A stretch of 64,000 nucleotides of DNA from Haloechinothrix alba (GCF_900188115.1 NZ_FZNW01000001.1:62001-126000), one strand, 5' to 3'; shown: positions 44,232 through 54,372, counted from the first letter of the stretch. Numbers and translations are program-made. The notes: generated by a model not told the origin, from the letters alone.

Positions 44232-44890
44232 GCGATATGTCCCTCTCGGTCATGGTCGTCGACGACCATCCGATGTGGCGCGGCGGTGTCGCGCGCGACC
44301 TCGAGGAGCGCGGGTTCACGGTGCCCGCTACGGCCTCCGACGCACCCGGCGCGGTGCGGGCGGCCGGTGCGGTGCGCCCGGACGTGGTGTTGATGGACCT
44401 CACGCTCGGTGAGACCTCCGGCGTGGATGCGACCAGGGAGATCACCGGAACGCTGCCGGACACGAAGGTGCTCGTGCTCTCGGCGAGCGGGGAACACGCG
44501 GACGTGCTCGAAGCGGTCAAGGCAGGCGCGTCCGGGTACCTGGTGAAGTCCGCGTCCGCCGAGGAACTGATCGATGCGGTGCGGCGCACGGCCGAAGGCG
44601 ACCCGGTGTTCACCCCCGGCCTCGCCGGGCTGGTGCTCGGCGAGTTCCGCCGCATGGCCGACGCCCCGGCGAGCACGGACTCGGCACCGCAGGTGACCGA
44701 CCGCGAGACCGAGGTGCTCCGCCTGGTCGCCAAGGGGCTCAGCTCCCGGCAGATCGCGACGAAACTGACCATCTCGCCGCGCACCGTGGAGAACCACGTG
44801 CAGTCCACGCTGCGCAAGCTGCAGCTGCACAACCGGGTCGAGCTGGCCCGGTACGCCATCGAGCACGGCTTCGACCAGGACGAGGACTGA
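44228..44890 (+). CDS. NarL/LuxR response regulator (MacR-like)
   Basis: 220 residues. Receiver with D12-D13, phospho-acceptor Asp57 (VVLMDLTLGE) and Lys in YLVKSASAEEL; LuxR HTH VTDRETEVLRLVAKGLSSRQIATKLTISPRTVENHVQSTLRKLQLHNRV. Cognate of the preceding kinase, coupled by ATGA. Confidence 0.9.
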   Translation: MSDMSLSVMVVDDHPMWRGGVARDLEERGFTVPATASDAPGAVRAAGAVRPDVVLMDLTLGETSGVDATREITGTLPDTKVLVLSASGEHADVLEAVKAGASGYLVKSASAEELIDAVRRTAEGDPVFTPGLAGLVLGEFRRMADAPASTDSAPQVTDRETEVLRLVAKGLSSRQIATKLTISPRTVENHVQSTLRKLQLHNRVELARYAIEHGFDQDED

Positions 44891-44983
44891 CCGTGCGCAG
44901 CCCGGCGGCGCGGCGCACGCTCAGGGACGGGATCCGGGTCTTCCCCGATTCGCCCGCGCGACAGGCGCCCTAGCATCGGGACC

Positions 44984-45619
44984 GTGAACGACACCGACAC
45001 ACCCGGCACGGACGGCTCCGTCCCGACCCGCGAACTGCGCGTCAGCGACGCCGAGCGGGACTACGTCGTCGGGCTGCTGCAGAAGGCCACCGGTAAGGGA
45101 CTCATCAACCTCGACGACTTCAGCGACCGCGCGGACAGCGCCTACGCGGCGCGTACGAGGGCGGAGCTGAACACGGTGCTGACCGACCTGCCCGGCCTGG
45201 TGCACCGGGAGTCGCCGCCTGCGGGGGTGTCCGGCACACCGGCAGGCACCGCCGCACCGGACCGTCGGCTCGAGCTCACCGCGCACTACTCGAGCCTGAC
45301 CCGCAACGGGCGCTGGCACGTGCCCGAGCGGCTACTGGTGCGCAACCGGTACGGCAGCACCAAGCTGGACTTCACCGAGGCGCGGATCGACAACCCGGTC
45401 GTACAGCTCGAGCTGGACATCAAGTGGGGCTCGGTACTGATCATCATCCCGACCGAGGCCGCCGCGGACGTCGACGCGATCACCGAGATCAAGTACGGCT
45501 CGCTGGAGGACAAGACGCGCTCGACCGGCACGGCGGGAACACCGCGGATCGTGCTGTCCGGCCGGGTACGCGGCGGCTCGCTCACGATCCGCCACCCCAA
45601 GCGCGGCTGGTGCCTGTAG
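44984..45619 (+). CDS. DUF1707 domain protein
   Basis: 211 residues. N-terminal DUF1707 (RELRVSDAERDYVVGLLQKATGKGLINLDDFSDRADSAYAARTRAEL), about 50 residues; then a beta-rich C-terminal half (VRNRYGSTKLDFTEARIDNPVVQLELDIKWGSVLIIIP) like cell-wall-active antibiotic response proteins (LiaF-type). No TM helix. GTG 44984 follows TAGCAT by 7 nt, so it is probably leaderless. Confidence 0.85.
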   Translation: MNDTDTPGTDGSVPTRELRVSDAERDYVVGLLQKATGKGLINLDDFSDRADSAYAARTRAELNTVLTDLPGLVHRESPPAGVSGTPAGTAAPDRRLELTAHYSSLTRNGRWHVPERLLVRNRYGSTKLDFTEARIDNPVVQLELDIKWGSVLIIIPTEAAADVDAITEIKYGSLEDKTRSTGTAGTPRIVLSGRVRGGSLTIRHPKRGWCL

Positions 45620-45641
45620 CGGCGCGCGCCGGCCGCACACC

Positions 45642-45716
45642 CCGCCGGGTGGGAGCCCAAGGTGACATTGGGTTCTTCTAAGGAGCCCAATGTCACCTTG
45701 GGCTCCCACCCGGCGG
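45642..45716. repeat. Perfect 31-bp inverted repeat, family 1; convergent terminator
   Basis: Arms 45642-45672 and 45686-45716 are exact complements; the loop is TTCTTCTAAGGAG. Core arm sequence GGGAGCCCAAGGTGACATTG recurs imperfectly at 7730-7786. Sits between convergent genes and should terminate both. Confidence 0.9.
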
Positions 45717-45717
45717 C

Positions 45718-46653
45718 TCAGGGGACATCGGCGGCTGTGGGGTAGGAGTCCTGGGTGCCGCGCACGGTCACGGAGATCGCGGCGACCCTGGCCGCGTGCT
45801 CGGCGGCTGCGACCAGCCCGGCGCCCGCCGCGAGCCGCGCCGCGAGCGCCCCGGAGAACGCGTCGCCCGCACCGGTGGTGTCGACCACGGTGACCGGCTC
45901 GGCATCCACCCAGGTGACCTCCCCGGAACCGTCGGCGACCACAGCGCCCCGCCCGCCGCAGGTCACCACCACCGCGCGCGGGCCGGTGGCGCGCAGCTCT
46001 CGTGCCAACCCGGCCGGATCCGCTGCCTGGTCGTCCTCCCGGCCGAGCAACCAGCAGGCCTCGTGGGTGTTGACGATCAGCGGGTCCGCCGCCGCCATCG
46101 TCCCGGCATCCAGCGCCACCACGGGCGAGGCATTCAGCACCACCCGAACCCCGGAGGCGACCGCGGAACGCACCGCGGCGCGCACCGCCTCGAGCGGCAC
46201 CTCGAGGACCGTGCACAGCACAGCCGCCCCGGCCAGCACCTCCCGCGCGGCGTGTACGTCCTCGGCACCCAGCGCCGCGTTCGCCCCGGGGGAGACGATG
46301 ATCGAGTTCTCCCCGTCCGGGGTCACGGTGATGTACGCGGCGCCGCTCGGAGGCTCCCCCCGCCGCATCAGCCGGGTACCCACACCGGCCTCCCGCAGCG
46401 CGGAGAGCAGCTCGTCACCGGCAACGTCCTGCCCGACGGACCCCACCATCGCCACCGTGGCACCCAGTCTCGCGGCCGCGACGGCTACGTTCGCACCCTT
46501 ACCGCCCGTACTCGTCCTGGTATCCCCGCCGAACACGGTCTCACCGGGCCCGGGACGGCGCCGCACCTCGACCGTGACGTCCCGGTTCGCCGAGCCGACC
46601 ACGACAAGCGCGGCGTCCCGCGACAGGTCACCGGACGTGTCGAGAGCACACAT
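45718..46653 (-). CDS. rbsK: Ribokinase (PfkB family)
   Basis: 311 residues. PfkB signature 1 region GGKGANVAVAAARLGA (about 50-65) and signature 2 DTTGAGDAFSGALAARL with the catalytic Asp. Ribokinase-like features include VVVGSANRDVTV near the N-terminus and the adenine-binding VVTCGGRGAV. Phosphorylates D-ribose at O-5. No ribose transporter is adjacent, so related sugars cannot be excluded. Confidence 0.85.
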   Translation of the reverse strand: MCALDTSGDLSRDAALVVVGSANRDVTVEVRRRPGPGETVFGGDTRTSTGGKGANVAVAAARLGATVAMVGSVGQDVAGDELLSALREAGVGTRLMRRGEPPSGAAYITVTPDGENSIIVSPGANAALGAEDVHAAREVLAGAAVLCTVLEVPLEAVRAAVRSAVASGVRVVLNASPVVALDAGTMAAADPLIVNTHEACWLLGREDDQAADPAGLARELRATGPRAVVVTCGGRGAVVADGSGEVTWVDAEPVTVVDTTGAGDAFSGALAARLAAGAGLVAAAEHAARVAAISVTVRGTQDSYPTAADVP

Positions 46654-46991
46654 GACCGCCAGCCTCGCACTACCCGGGCGGGCGCGCTACGGCCACCGGG
46701 CAGCAGGAGGGCTGCGCCGAACAACCCGGCCGGTGAACCGTCCTACAGCCCGGGCTGGCAGGCCCAGCCACGTTTACATCTTCAGTAGAATCACTCAATG
46801 GCCGTATCGGCCACGGGAGTCGCTCGTTGTCCGTGACGTCGGTATGTATACGGCCGCATTCGTCCGGTGACGCCTCCGGCGCGCCGGTCGAACCGAGTCG
46901 CCGGCGTCGACCACGTTGCCCCCCGAGTGGTCGACGTCGGCGGCGCCTGTCTACGTCGATCACGAACGACCATCGAGGGCCGAGCAGAATA
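46654..46991. other. Divergent intergenic region rbsK / TetR gene
   Basis: 338 nt. Contains the palindrome TGGCCG-TAT-CGGCCA at 46799-46813, a possible operator, and a locally AT-richer stretch at 46771-46800. No gene or RNA is recognised. Confidence 0.5.
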
Positions 46992-47732
46992 ATGCGACAG
47001 ACACCGCCACGCCCCGCCTGGTCGGACATGAGCACCGAGATCCGGCAGACCGCCCGCGCCCTGCTCTCCGGGTACGGAGCCGACGGTGTCACGCTCCGCG
47101 CGATCGCCCGCGAGCTGGGGATCACCGCGCCGGCTCTGTACCGCTACTACCGCTCGCACTCCGACCTCCTCGAGCACCTGCGCAGGGACATCTGCACGGA
47201 GCTGGCCGCCGAGCTGACCGCGCACATCGCCGCCGCCGGTGAGGAGAACGGACTCGATCAGTTCTTCGCCGCGCTGCGCGGGTTCCGCGCCTGGTCACTG
47301 AAGCATCCCCAGGAGTTCGCTCTGGTCTTCGCCTCCCGCCGCGCGGACGTCGCGGGGTCCGCGACACCGCTGGACGAGGCGACCGAACCGTTCGGCAGGG
47401 TGTTCATCACCAGCGTGTGGCAGGTGCTGAGCGTCCACGACGTCACCGTCCCGCCGGACGAGCGGGTGCCCCGTGCGCTGCGCCCCGATGTCGCCGCCTT
47501 CCGCGCCGCGCTGCTGGAGCTGCTGGCGAGCACGACGGAGGAACGGTTCGACGACACCAAGCTCACCATGGGCATCGCGTACCTGATGGTGCAGTACTGG
47601 ACCCGGATCTTCGGGCACGTGACCCTCGAGGTGTTCGGCAACGTGCCGATGCCCACCGCCGACCCTGACGCGTGGTTCGACGCGATGCTCACCGACATCG
47701 CCCAGGAGCTCGGTCTCGCGGACGGGGTGTGA
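46992..47732 (+). CDS. TetR-family regulator
   Basis: 246 residues. HTH MSTEIRQTARALLSGYGADGVTLRAIARELGITAPALYRYYRSHSDLLEHL is canonical TetR. The C-terminal domain contains WSLKHPQEFALVFASRR, as in the TetR_C (WHG) group. The ATG at 46992 is used; Met at 47028 just before the HTH is an alternative. Candidate operator at 46799. Confidence 0.87.
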   Translation: MRQTPPRPAWSDMSTEIRQTARALLSGYGADGVTLRAIARELGITAPALYRYYRSHSDLLEHLRRDICTELAAELTAHIAAAGEENGLDQFFAALRGFRAWSLKHPQEFALVFASRRADVAGSATPLDEATEPFGRVFITSVWQVLSVHDVTVPPDERVPRALRPDVAAFRAALLELLASTTEERFDDTKLTMGIAYLMVQYWTRIFGHVTLEVFGNVPMPTADPDAWFDAMLTDIAQELGLADGV

Positions 47733-47765
47733 ACGGCGCGGCGCACTACGGTGGGGTCGGTTCCC

Positions 47766-47808
47766 GGCCGGGCCGCACTCCTCGCCGGGCCAGGATGCTC
47801 GCCCGGCC
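47766..47808. terminator. Convergent hairpin between TetR gene and leuS
   Basis: GGCCGGGC (47766-47773) pairs with GCCCGGCC (47801-47808), with further internal pairing possible. Located in the 85-nt convergent gap. Confidence 0.4.
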
Positions 47809-47817
47809 CCCGTCCGC

Positions 47818-50700
47818 CTAGACCACGACGTTGACCAGCCTGCCGGGCACCACGATCACCTTGCGCGGCTCGCCGCCGTCGAGCGCTGCCGCGACCTTCT
47901 CCTCGGCGAGGGCAGCGGCCTGCACCGCATCCTGATCGGCATCGGCAGGCACCGTGACCCGCGAACGCACCTTGCCGTTGACCTGGATCGGGTACTCGAC
48001 CGTCTCGTCGACCAGGTACCGTTCATCGGCCTCCGGGAAGGGCCCGTGCGCCAGTGACCCCTCGTGCCCGAGCCGGTGCCACAGCTCCTCGGCGACGTGC
48101 GGGCACATCGGGGCGATCATCAGCACCAGTGCCTCGGCCAGCTCCCGCGGCGTGGCCTCGGCCGCGGAGTAGGTCTTCGTGACGTAGTTGTTCAGCTCGA
48201 TGAGCTTCGCGCCTGCCGTGTTGAAGCGCAGCCCCGCGAAGTCCTCCCGGACCCCCGCTATCGCACGGTGCAGCTGCTTACGGTCCTCCGTGCTGGTCTC
48301 GACGTCGGCGACGCGCAGCCTGCCGGTGTTCTCGTCGACGATCAGCCGCCACAGGCGCTGCAGGAACCGGTGCGCACCGACGACGTCCTTGGTCGCCCAC
48401 GGGCGGGAGTCCTCGAGCGGCCCCATGGACATCTCGTAGAACCGGAACGTGTCGACCCCGTACTCCTCGGCCATCTGGTCCGGGGTGACCACGTTCTTCA
48501 GGCTCTTGCCCATCTTGCCGTACTCCTGCGTGACCTCCTCGCCGTTGTAGAAGAACCGCCCGTTCTCCTCGACGACCTCCTCGGCGGGCACGTACACACC
48601 ACGCGAGTCGGTGTAGGCGTAGGCCTGGATGTAGCCCTGGTTGAACAGCTTGCGGTACGGCTCCTCGGAGGAGACATACCCCAGGTCGTACAGCACCTTG
48701 TGCCAGAACCGGGAGTACAGCAGGTGCAGCACGGCGTGCTCGACCCCACCGACGTAGAGGTCCACACCACCGGGGTCGTCCGGGCCGTGCTCCTCGGGCC
48801 GCGGACCCATCCAGTAGCGCTCGTTCTCCGGGTCGCACATCCGCTCGGAGTTCGTCGGGTCGATGTAGCGCAGCTGGTACCAGCACGAACCCGCCCAGTT
48901 CGGCATCGTGTTCGTCTCCCTGCGGTACGGCCGCTTGCCGTCTCCCAGGTCCAGCTCCACCTCGACCCAGTCGGTGGCCTTCTCCAGCGGCGGCACCGGC
49001 TTGGTCTCCGCTGCCTCGGGGTCGTAGGTCGCCGGGGAGTACTCCTCCACCTCGGGCAGCTCCACCGGCAGCATGTGCTCGGGAAGGGCGTGCGCGATGC
49101 CCTCGACGTCGTAGACGATCGGGAACGGCTCACCCCAGTACCGCTGCCGGGAGAACAACCAGTCACGCAGCTTGTACTGCACGTCGGCACCGCCGTAGCC
49201 GTGCTCGGACAGCCACGTGACGACGGCGTCCTTGGCCTCTGTGATGTCCAGCCCGTTGAGGGAGAAGCCCTCGTCGTTGGCGGAGTTGACGACCACGCCG
49301 TCACCCAGGTAGGCCTCGCCGTCGAAGTCGTCGTCCGGCTGCACCGTCCGGATGATCTCCAACCCGTACGCCTCGGCGAAGTCCCAGTCGCGCTGGTCCT
49401 GCCCCGGCACGGCCATGATCGCGCCCGTGCCGTAGCCCATCAGCACGTAGTCGGCGACGAACACCGGGATTCGAGCCCCGTTGACCGGGTTCACCGCGTA
49501 GCAACCGGTGAACACACCGGTCTTGTCCCGGTTCTCCTGGCGGTCCATCTCGGTCTTCAGCGATGCGGCGTGCCGGTAGGCCGCCACGGCCTCGGCCGGG
49601 CTCGAGGCGCCACCCGTCCAGCGCTCGTCCACGCCCTCGGGCCACTGCTCCGGCGTGAGCTCGTCCACCATCGGGTGCTCCGGGGCCAGCACCATGTACG
49701 TCGCGCCGAACAGCGTGTCCGGACGCGTGGTGAACACCTCGATCGAGCTCGCGGCAGCCTCGTCGCCGGCTTCGGTTGCCGCGGCGTGCACCGGGAAGTG
49801 CACCGTCGCGCCACGCGACCGGCCGATCCAGTTGCGCTGCATCGCCTTGACCTTCTCCGGCCAGTCCAGCCGGTCCAGGTCGTCGATGAGCCGGTCGGCG
49901 TAGGCCGTGATCCGCATCATCCACTGTTTCAGGTTGCGCTGGAACACGGGGAAGTTGCCGCGCTCACTGCGCCCCTCCGAGGTGACCTCCTCGTTGGACA
50001 GCACCGTCCCCAGCCCGGGACACCAGTTCACCGGCGACTCGTCGACATACGCGAGGCGATGCGTGTCCAGGATCGCGCTGCGCTCGATGCGGGTGAGCTC
50101 GCTCCAGTCCCGCCCGTCCGGCGTGGCGCGCTCACCCCGCTCGTACTGCTCCTCCAGCTCCGCGATCGGCCGGGCCTTGCCCTGCTCGGCGTCGTACCAG
50201 GAGTTGTAGATCTGCAGGAAGATCCACTGCGTCCACCGGTAGTACTCCGGGTCGATCGTCGAGATGCGCCGCCGCGTGTCGTGACCGAACCCCAGCTGGC
50301 GCAGCTGGGCAAGGTACCGCTCGATGTTGTTCTCGGTGGTCGTGCGCGGGTGCTGGCCCGTCTGCACCGCGTACTGCTCAGCGGGCAGCCCGAACGCGTC
50401 GAAGCCCATGGTGTGCAGCACGTTGCGGCCGGTCATCCGGCTGTAGCGGGCGAAGACATCGGTGCCGATGAACCCGAGCGGGTGCCCGACGTGCAATCCC
50501 TGCCCGGACGGGTACGGGAACATGTCCTGCACGAACAGCTTGTCCTCGGGGACCCCGGCGTCCTCGGCGAGCGGACCGGTCGGGTTCGGCGCGTGGAACG
50601 TGCCGTGCTCGTCCCAGTACTGCTGCCAGCGGCGCTCGACGTCACCGGCGACCGCGGCCGTGTACCGATGTGGCGGCGCGCCCTCGGTCGACTCGTTCAT
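47818..50700 (-). CDS. leuS: Leucyl-tRNA synthetase
   Basis: 960 residues, full length. Class I HIGH variant HVGH at 70-73 ([10 protein letters not shown]), the CP1 editing domain (residues about 260-470 with [18 protein letters not shown]), and KMSKS variant KMGKS at 729-733. Charges tRNA-Leu. Start ATG 50700 with GGAAAGG upstream. Confidence 0.97.
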   Translation of the reverse strand: MNESTEGAPPHRYTAAVAGDVERRWQQYWDEHGTFHAPNPTGPLAEDAGVPEDKLFVQDMFPYPSGQGLHVGHPLGFIGTDVFARYSRMTGRNVLHTMGFDAFGLPAEQYAVQTGQHPRTTTENNIERYLAQLRQLGFGHDTRRRISTIDPEYYRWTQWIFLQIYNSWYDAEQGKARPIAELEEQYERGERATPDGRDWSELTRIERSAILDTHRLAYVDESPVNWCPGLGTVLSNEEVTSEGRSERGNFPVFQRNLKQWMMRITAYADRLIDDLDRLDWPEKVKAMQRNWIGRSRGATVHFPVHAAATEAGDEAAASSIEVFTTRPDTLFGATYMVLAPEHPMVDELTPEQWPEGVDERWTGGASSPAEAVAAYRHAASLKTEMDRQENRDKTGVFTGCYAVNPVNGARIPVFVADYVLMGYGTGAIMAVPGQDQRDWDFAEAYGLEIIRTVQPDDDFDGEAYLGDGVVVNSANDEGFSLNGLDITEAKDAVVTWLSEHGYGGADVQYKLRDWLFSRQRYWGEPFPIVYDVEGIAHALPEHMLPVELPEVEEYSPATYDPEAAETKPVPPLEKATDWVEVELDLGDGKRPYRRETNTMPNWAGSCWYQLRYIDPTNSERMCDPENERYWMGPRPEEHGPDDPGGVDLYVGGVEHAVLHLLYSRFWHKVLYDLGYVSSEEPYRKLFNQGYIQAYAYTDSRGVYVPAEEVVEENGRFFYNGEEVTQEYGKMGKSLKNVVTPDQMAEEYGVDTFRFYEMSMGPLEDSRPWATKDVVGAHRFLQRLWRLIVDENTGRLRVADVETSTEDRKQLHRAIAGVREDFAGLRFNTAGAKLIELNNYVTKTYSAAEATPRELAEALVLMIAPMCPHVAEELWHRLGHEGSLAHGPFPEADERYLVDETVEYPIQVNGKVRSRVTVPADADQDAVQAAALAEEKVAAALDGGEPRKVIVVPGRLVNVVV

Positions 50701-51024
50701 CGCAGAAACCTTTCCCTGTTCCTACCGCACCTCACCGATGGACGGACCGGTTCATCAGTCACCTGTCCCGGTGGGGTGCGGGTAGTGCGTTACTCGTCGC
50801 GGTATCCCCGATACGACTGAGCCCCCCAGCCCGGCGGGCATGAGGGGCCGCCGCGCTGAACGTCGCGGTCAGCGCGGTCCGCTCGGAAGGAGACCGGTCC
50901 TCGCCATAGCACTCATCCTAGCTACCGGTACAGCGGGCACCGTGCCCGGCTCGCGTGTGACGTACGCGGCTAACCCGTGTACCCGCGCCCCGGCAGCCTG
51001 CACAGTCGCGCTTATCCTCGGCTC

Positions 51025-51423
51025 GTGGTATTCCTCGCACTCATCCCCATCCTCGGGGGCGTTCTCACCGGCTGGGGCGGCTACCTCGGTTGGCGCGGCC
51101 GTATCCCCCGCGACCGCGGGACAGGCGTGCGCACGTGGGCCACCCTGCGCAGCGACGAGGCGTTCCGCGTGGGAAACAAGGTGGCGGGCCTGCCGACGAT
51201 GACCGCAGGAGGTGTCGGCGTGGTCGCAGGGGGCGCGGCGTTTCTCATGCCGGACACGCTCGGCATACTGCTCGCCGTGGGCCTCGGCGTGCTCGGCATG
51301 ATCGCGCTGACCGGGGCGGGCGGCATGCTCGGGCACCGGGCCGCCACCACCGTCAGTGACCCGGCACCGGCCGGAGGATGCGGCGGCTGCGCCTGCGGCA
51401 CGGGCGGCTGCGGCGCGGGGTGA
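51025..51423 (+). CDS. SdpI-family membrane protein with Cys-rich tail
   Basis: 132 residues. Three TM helices (about 2-24, 63-82, 85-107) around the SdpI motif WATLRSDEAFRVGNKVAG. SdpI of Bacillus is an immunity and signal protein; actinobacterial members are uncharacterised. The last 15 residues form a CxxCxCx4C cluster in Gly-rich sequence, unusual for the family. GTG 51025 follows TATCCT by 6 nt (leaderless). Confidence 0.7.
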   Translation: MVFLALIPILGGVLTGWGGYLGWRGRIPRDRGTGVRTWATLRSDEAFRVGNKVAGLPTMTAGGVGVVAGGAAFLMPDTLGILLAVGLGVLGMIALTGAGGMLGHRAATTVSDPAPAGGCGGCACGTGGCGAG

Positions 51424-51449
51424 GGCCGCGGGGAACGCCCCCGCCACCG

Positions 51450-52031
51450 TCAGTTGAGCTGCAGATCACCCGGGTGTGTCGCGAGCAACGCCGTCGGTAC
51501 CCCCTGCCTGCGCAGCACATGCCCCCACAGGTCCGTATCCGGGCCGGCCAGCACATCTCCCGGCAACGCGGGAACCGTCAGCCAGTCACCCCTTTCGATC
51601 TCGCCTGCCAGCTGACCGGCGTCCCAGCCCGCGTAACCCGCGAACACCCGCAACCCGCGCAGCCGGTCGACCAACGCGTCCGGATCCGAGTCGAGCACCA
51701 CCAGCGCCACCGGCCCGCGCACACCGATCGTCCCCGGAACGACGCCTGCGGACTCCCCGGCCCGCAGCGCGGCCAGGCACAACGGGGTGTCCTGCTCCAC
51801 GGGCCCGCCGACGAACACCGAGGGCGGCTCGACCACATGCCCGGACCAGGACGGCAGGACCTCGTCGACCGGTACCTCGCTCGGCCGGTTCAGTACGACC
51901 CCCAACGTGCCCTCCTCGCTGTGGTGGAGCACGTATACGACCGTCCGGCGAAAGTTCGGGTCCGACATGCCCGGGTCGGCGACCAACAGGGACCCCTGCT
52001 CAACATCGGAGATCGCTCGCACGCCGGTCAT
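51450..52031 (-). CDS. YqgE/AlgH family protein
   Basis: 193 residues. Family signatures: GSLLVADPGMSDPNFRRTVVYVLHHSEEGTLGVVLNRPS and VFVGGPVEQDTPLCL. Conserved near leuS in Actinobacteria (Rv0038). Function poorly known. The ATG at 52031 is used; the frame is open far upstream but not family-like. Confidence 0.9.
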   Translation of the reverse strand: MTGVRAISDVEQGSLLVADPGMSDPNFRRTVVYVLHHSEEGTLGVVLNRPSEVPVDEVLPSWSGHVVEPPSVFVGGPVEQDTPLCLAALRAGESAGVVPGTIGVRGPVALVVLDSDPDALVDRLRGLRVFAGYAGWDAGQLAGEIERGDWLTVPALPGDVLAGPDTDLWGHVLRRQGVPTALLATHPGDLQLN

Positions 52032-52118
52032 GATCTCACTCGGCTCGCGCGCAGGCGGACCGACCTCCGCACACGCCTCACGACCTCCACCACGGCGCCG
52101 AGCTGCTGCCTCCCCGGC

Positions 52119-52655
52119 GTGCGTCGCCTGGTTCGGGCCACGGCCCACCCGGACGGTGCCTACGCGAGCTGGAACGGCCGGGTTCTCAGCGCAAGGACAT
52201 CCGCGTCGGACGGCACCGTAATGCTCGTGGCTGACGGGCACGAGCCGGTCCCGGACGACTTCGACACCGAGGTCGACGGGCTTCCTGCGAAGGCGGTCGA
52301 GCACGACCGGCTGCCGTGCCTGTTCCACCTCACGACGCACTGCGTGCTGGCCGGCGAGGAGTTCGCGGTCGACGCGCACGACGGTGACCGTCTCCGGCTG
52401 CGCTGGACCGGTACCGACCCCGCAACGGCGGCCCGGCTCGGGCTCGAGCTGCTCGGTGACCCCGGGTCGTTCGGCACCGAGGCAGGCGTCGGCGAACGGA
52501 CGGCGCTGTGGCAGGTCCGGCGTGACCTGCACCGCGTCTCCCCGCCGTCCGGGGACGCCACCGGGGACGCCACCGGGGTGGAGGGGAGCGCGACACAGCG
52601 GCTACTGCACCGCATCGGCCACCACCTCGACACCGGCGCCCTGGCCGTGTGCTGA
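52119..52655 (+). CDS. Hypothetical actinobacterial protein
   Basis: 178 residues, soluble, beta-rich; core VRATAHPDGAYASWNGRVLSARTS, then VEHDRLPCLFHLTTHCVLAGEEFAVDAHDGDRLRLRWTGTDP. I cannot name the family. A GDAT unit is duplicated near residue 148 (tandem 12-nt repeat). GTG 52119 is a best guess; the start is uncertain and may overlap the divergent YqgE promoter. Confidence 0.55.
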   Translation: MRRLVRATAHPDGAYASWNGRVLSARTSASDGTVMLVADGHEPVPDDFDTEVDGLPAKAVEHDRLPCLFHLTTHCVLAGEEFAVDAHDGDRLRLRWTGTDPATAARLGLELLGDPGSFGTEAGVGERTALWQVRRDLHRVSPPSGDATGDATGVEGSATQRLLHRIGHHLDTGALAVC

Positions 52656-52729
52656 ATGACGCTTTCACTCCATATGGAGGGTTGAATGACGCTTTCACTC
52701 CACAAGCGGGAGTGAAAGCGTCATTCAGC
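52651..52729. repeat. Intergenic repeat family 2 (two direct copies and one inverted copy)
   Basis: TGAATGACGCTTTCACTC occurs at 52653-52670 and 52683-52700, and inverted at 52710-52727. The second and third copies form a hairpin; the first and third are exact complements over 21 nt. Lies between convergent genes and overlaps the pcnA 3' end, acting as a probable terminator. Confidence 0.9.
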
Positions 52730-54170
52730 GTAACCCCTGGTCGGCGGCCCAGCGGTAGAGTTCGGCAATGGCCTCGTCCCGGTCGAGGGGACCGCGGTCG
52801 AGCCGCACGTCCTTGAGGTGCTTCCAGGCCTTACCCACCATCGGGCCCGGCTCGATCCCCAGGAGCTCGATGATCTCGTTGCCGTCGAGGTCGGGCCGGA
52901 CCTTCGCGAGATCCTCCTCCGCGCGGATACGCGCGATCCGTTCCTCGAGGTCGTCGTAGCTGCGCTGCAGCGCTGCGGCCTTGCGCTTGTTCCGCGTCGT
53001 GCAGTCGGCACGGACGAGCTTGTGCAGCCGCGGCAGCAGCTCTCCGGCGTCGGTGACGTACCGGCGCACCGCCGAGTCGGTCCACTCACCCTTGCCGTAG
53101 CCGTGGAACCTCAGGTGCAGGAACACCAGCTGGGAGACATCGGAGATGATCTCCTTGGAGTAGCGCAGCTTGCGCAGTCGCTTACGCGCCATCCGCGCGC
53201 CGACAACCTCGTGGTGATGGAAACTCACCCCACCGCCCGGTTCGAACCTGCGGGTGGCCGGTTTGCCGATGTCGTGCAACAGCGCGGCCAGCCGCAGCAC
53301 CAGGTCCGGCTCGCTCACGGGCTCGTGCTTGCGCTCCAGCTCGACAGCTTGGTCGAGCACGGTCAGCGAATGCTGGTAGACGTCCTTGTGCTGGTGGTGT
53401 TCGTCGATCGCCAGACGCATACCGGGGACCTCCGGCAGCACGTACTCGGCGATCCCGGTGTCCACCATCAGCTCGACACCCCGGCGGGGATGCTCGCCCG
53501 TCATCAGCTTGGACAGCTCCGCCTGCACGCGCTCGGCGCTGATCCGGTCGATCTGCCCGGCCATCTGGGTCATGGCATCCACGACGCGCTGCTGGGCGGC
53601 GAACCCCAGCTGCGCGGTGAAGCGCGCGGCACGCAGCATCCGCAGCGGGTCGTCCGCGAACGACTCGTCGGGCGCCGCCGGAGTGTCCAGCACCCCCTGA
53701 GACAGCGCTTGGAGCCCGCCGTGCGGATCCACGAACGACTTGCTCACCAGGTCGATCGCCATCGCGTTCACGGTGAAGTCCCTGCGCAGCAGGTCGTCGG
53801 AGATACTCTCGCCGAACACCACCTCCGGGTGCCGCCCGATCCTGTCGTAGCGGTCGGCACGGAACGTGGTGATCTCCATCTGGGTGCCGCGCCTGGTCAG
53901 CGCCACGGTGCCGAACTCGACGCCGGTCTCCCAGATGGCATCGGCCCACCCTCGAACCAGCCGCAGCACCTGCTCCGGGCGGGCATCCGTGGTGAAGTCC
54001 AGGTCGCCTACCTCGTCGGAGAGCCTGCCCAGCATCGCGTCCCGGACGCTGCCACCGACCAGGTACAAGCGGTGGCCCGCCTCGCTGAACATCCTGGCGA
54101 GCTCGTCGGCGACGGGGGAGATCCGCAGTAACTCGATCACCGCGTTGCGCTTGGCGGAAGATTCGGACAC
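52725..54170 (-). CDS. pcnA: CCA tRNA nucleotidyltransferase
   Basis: 481 residues. Class II nucleotidyltransferase head: LYLVGGSVRDAMLGR and the DxD VGDLDFTTDA; then RRDFTVNAMAID, and a C-terminal HD domain (ALLHDIGKPATRRF, HHHEVVGARMA). Adds or repairs the 3' CCA of tRNA. GTG start at 54170. Divergent from the Nudix gene, as Rv3907c is from mutT4 in M. tuberculosis. Confidence 0.93.
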   Translation of the reverse strand: MSESSAKRNAVIELLRISPVADELARMFSEAGHRLYLVGGSVRDAMLGRLSDEVGDLDFTTDARPEQVLRLVRGWADAIWETGVEFGTVALTRRGTQMEITTFRADRYDRIGRHPEVVFGESISDDLLRRDFTVNAMAIDLVSKSFVDPHGGLQALSQGVLDTPAAPDESFADDPLRMLRAARFTAQLGFAAQQRVVDAMTQMAGQIDRISAERVQAELSKLMTGEHPRRGVELMVDTGIAEYVLPEVPGMRLAIDEHHQHKDVYQHSLTVLDQAVELERKHEPVSEPDLVLRLAALLHDIGKPATRRFEPGGGVSFHHHEVVGARMARKRLRKLRYSKEIISDVSQLVFLHLRFHGYGKGEWTDSAVRRYVTDAGELLPRLHKLVRADCTTRNKRKAAALQRSYDDLEERIARIRAEEDLAKVRPDLDGNEIIELLGIEPGPMVGKAWKHLKDVRLDRGPLDRDEAIAELYRWAADQGLR

Positions 54171-54372
54171 AACTCATCAGAGTACCGGCGCGCTGCGCGC
54201 GGGCGAGCGGTGGCCTGATCCGTGAGCCAGGCCATGCACCGCTGTTCGAGCGACCGGAATACCGCGTGACCTGCGATTTCCCGGCCGGCGACCGGACCGG
54301 AGCCCGGACGGGGGGTCCCCGCGGACGTCGCCGATCCCGGACTTCTTCACAAGACGAGCAGGGTACGTGCTC

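Noticed and set aside
48064-50820. 918-residue open frame opposite leuS
   Set aside because: Antisense shadow of leuS, which has complete synthetase motifs.
54211-54234. Hairpin TGGCCTG / CAGGCCA between pcnA and the Nudix gene
   Set aside because: Only 7 bp with a 10-nt loop, in a divergent region; too weak to assign a function.
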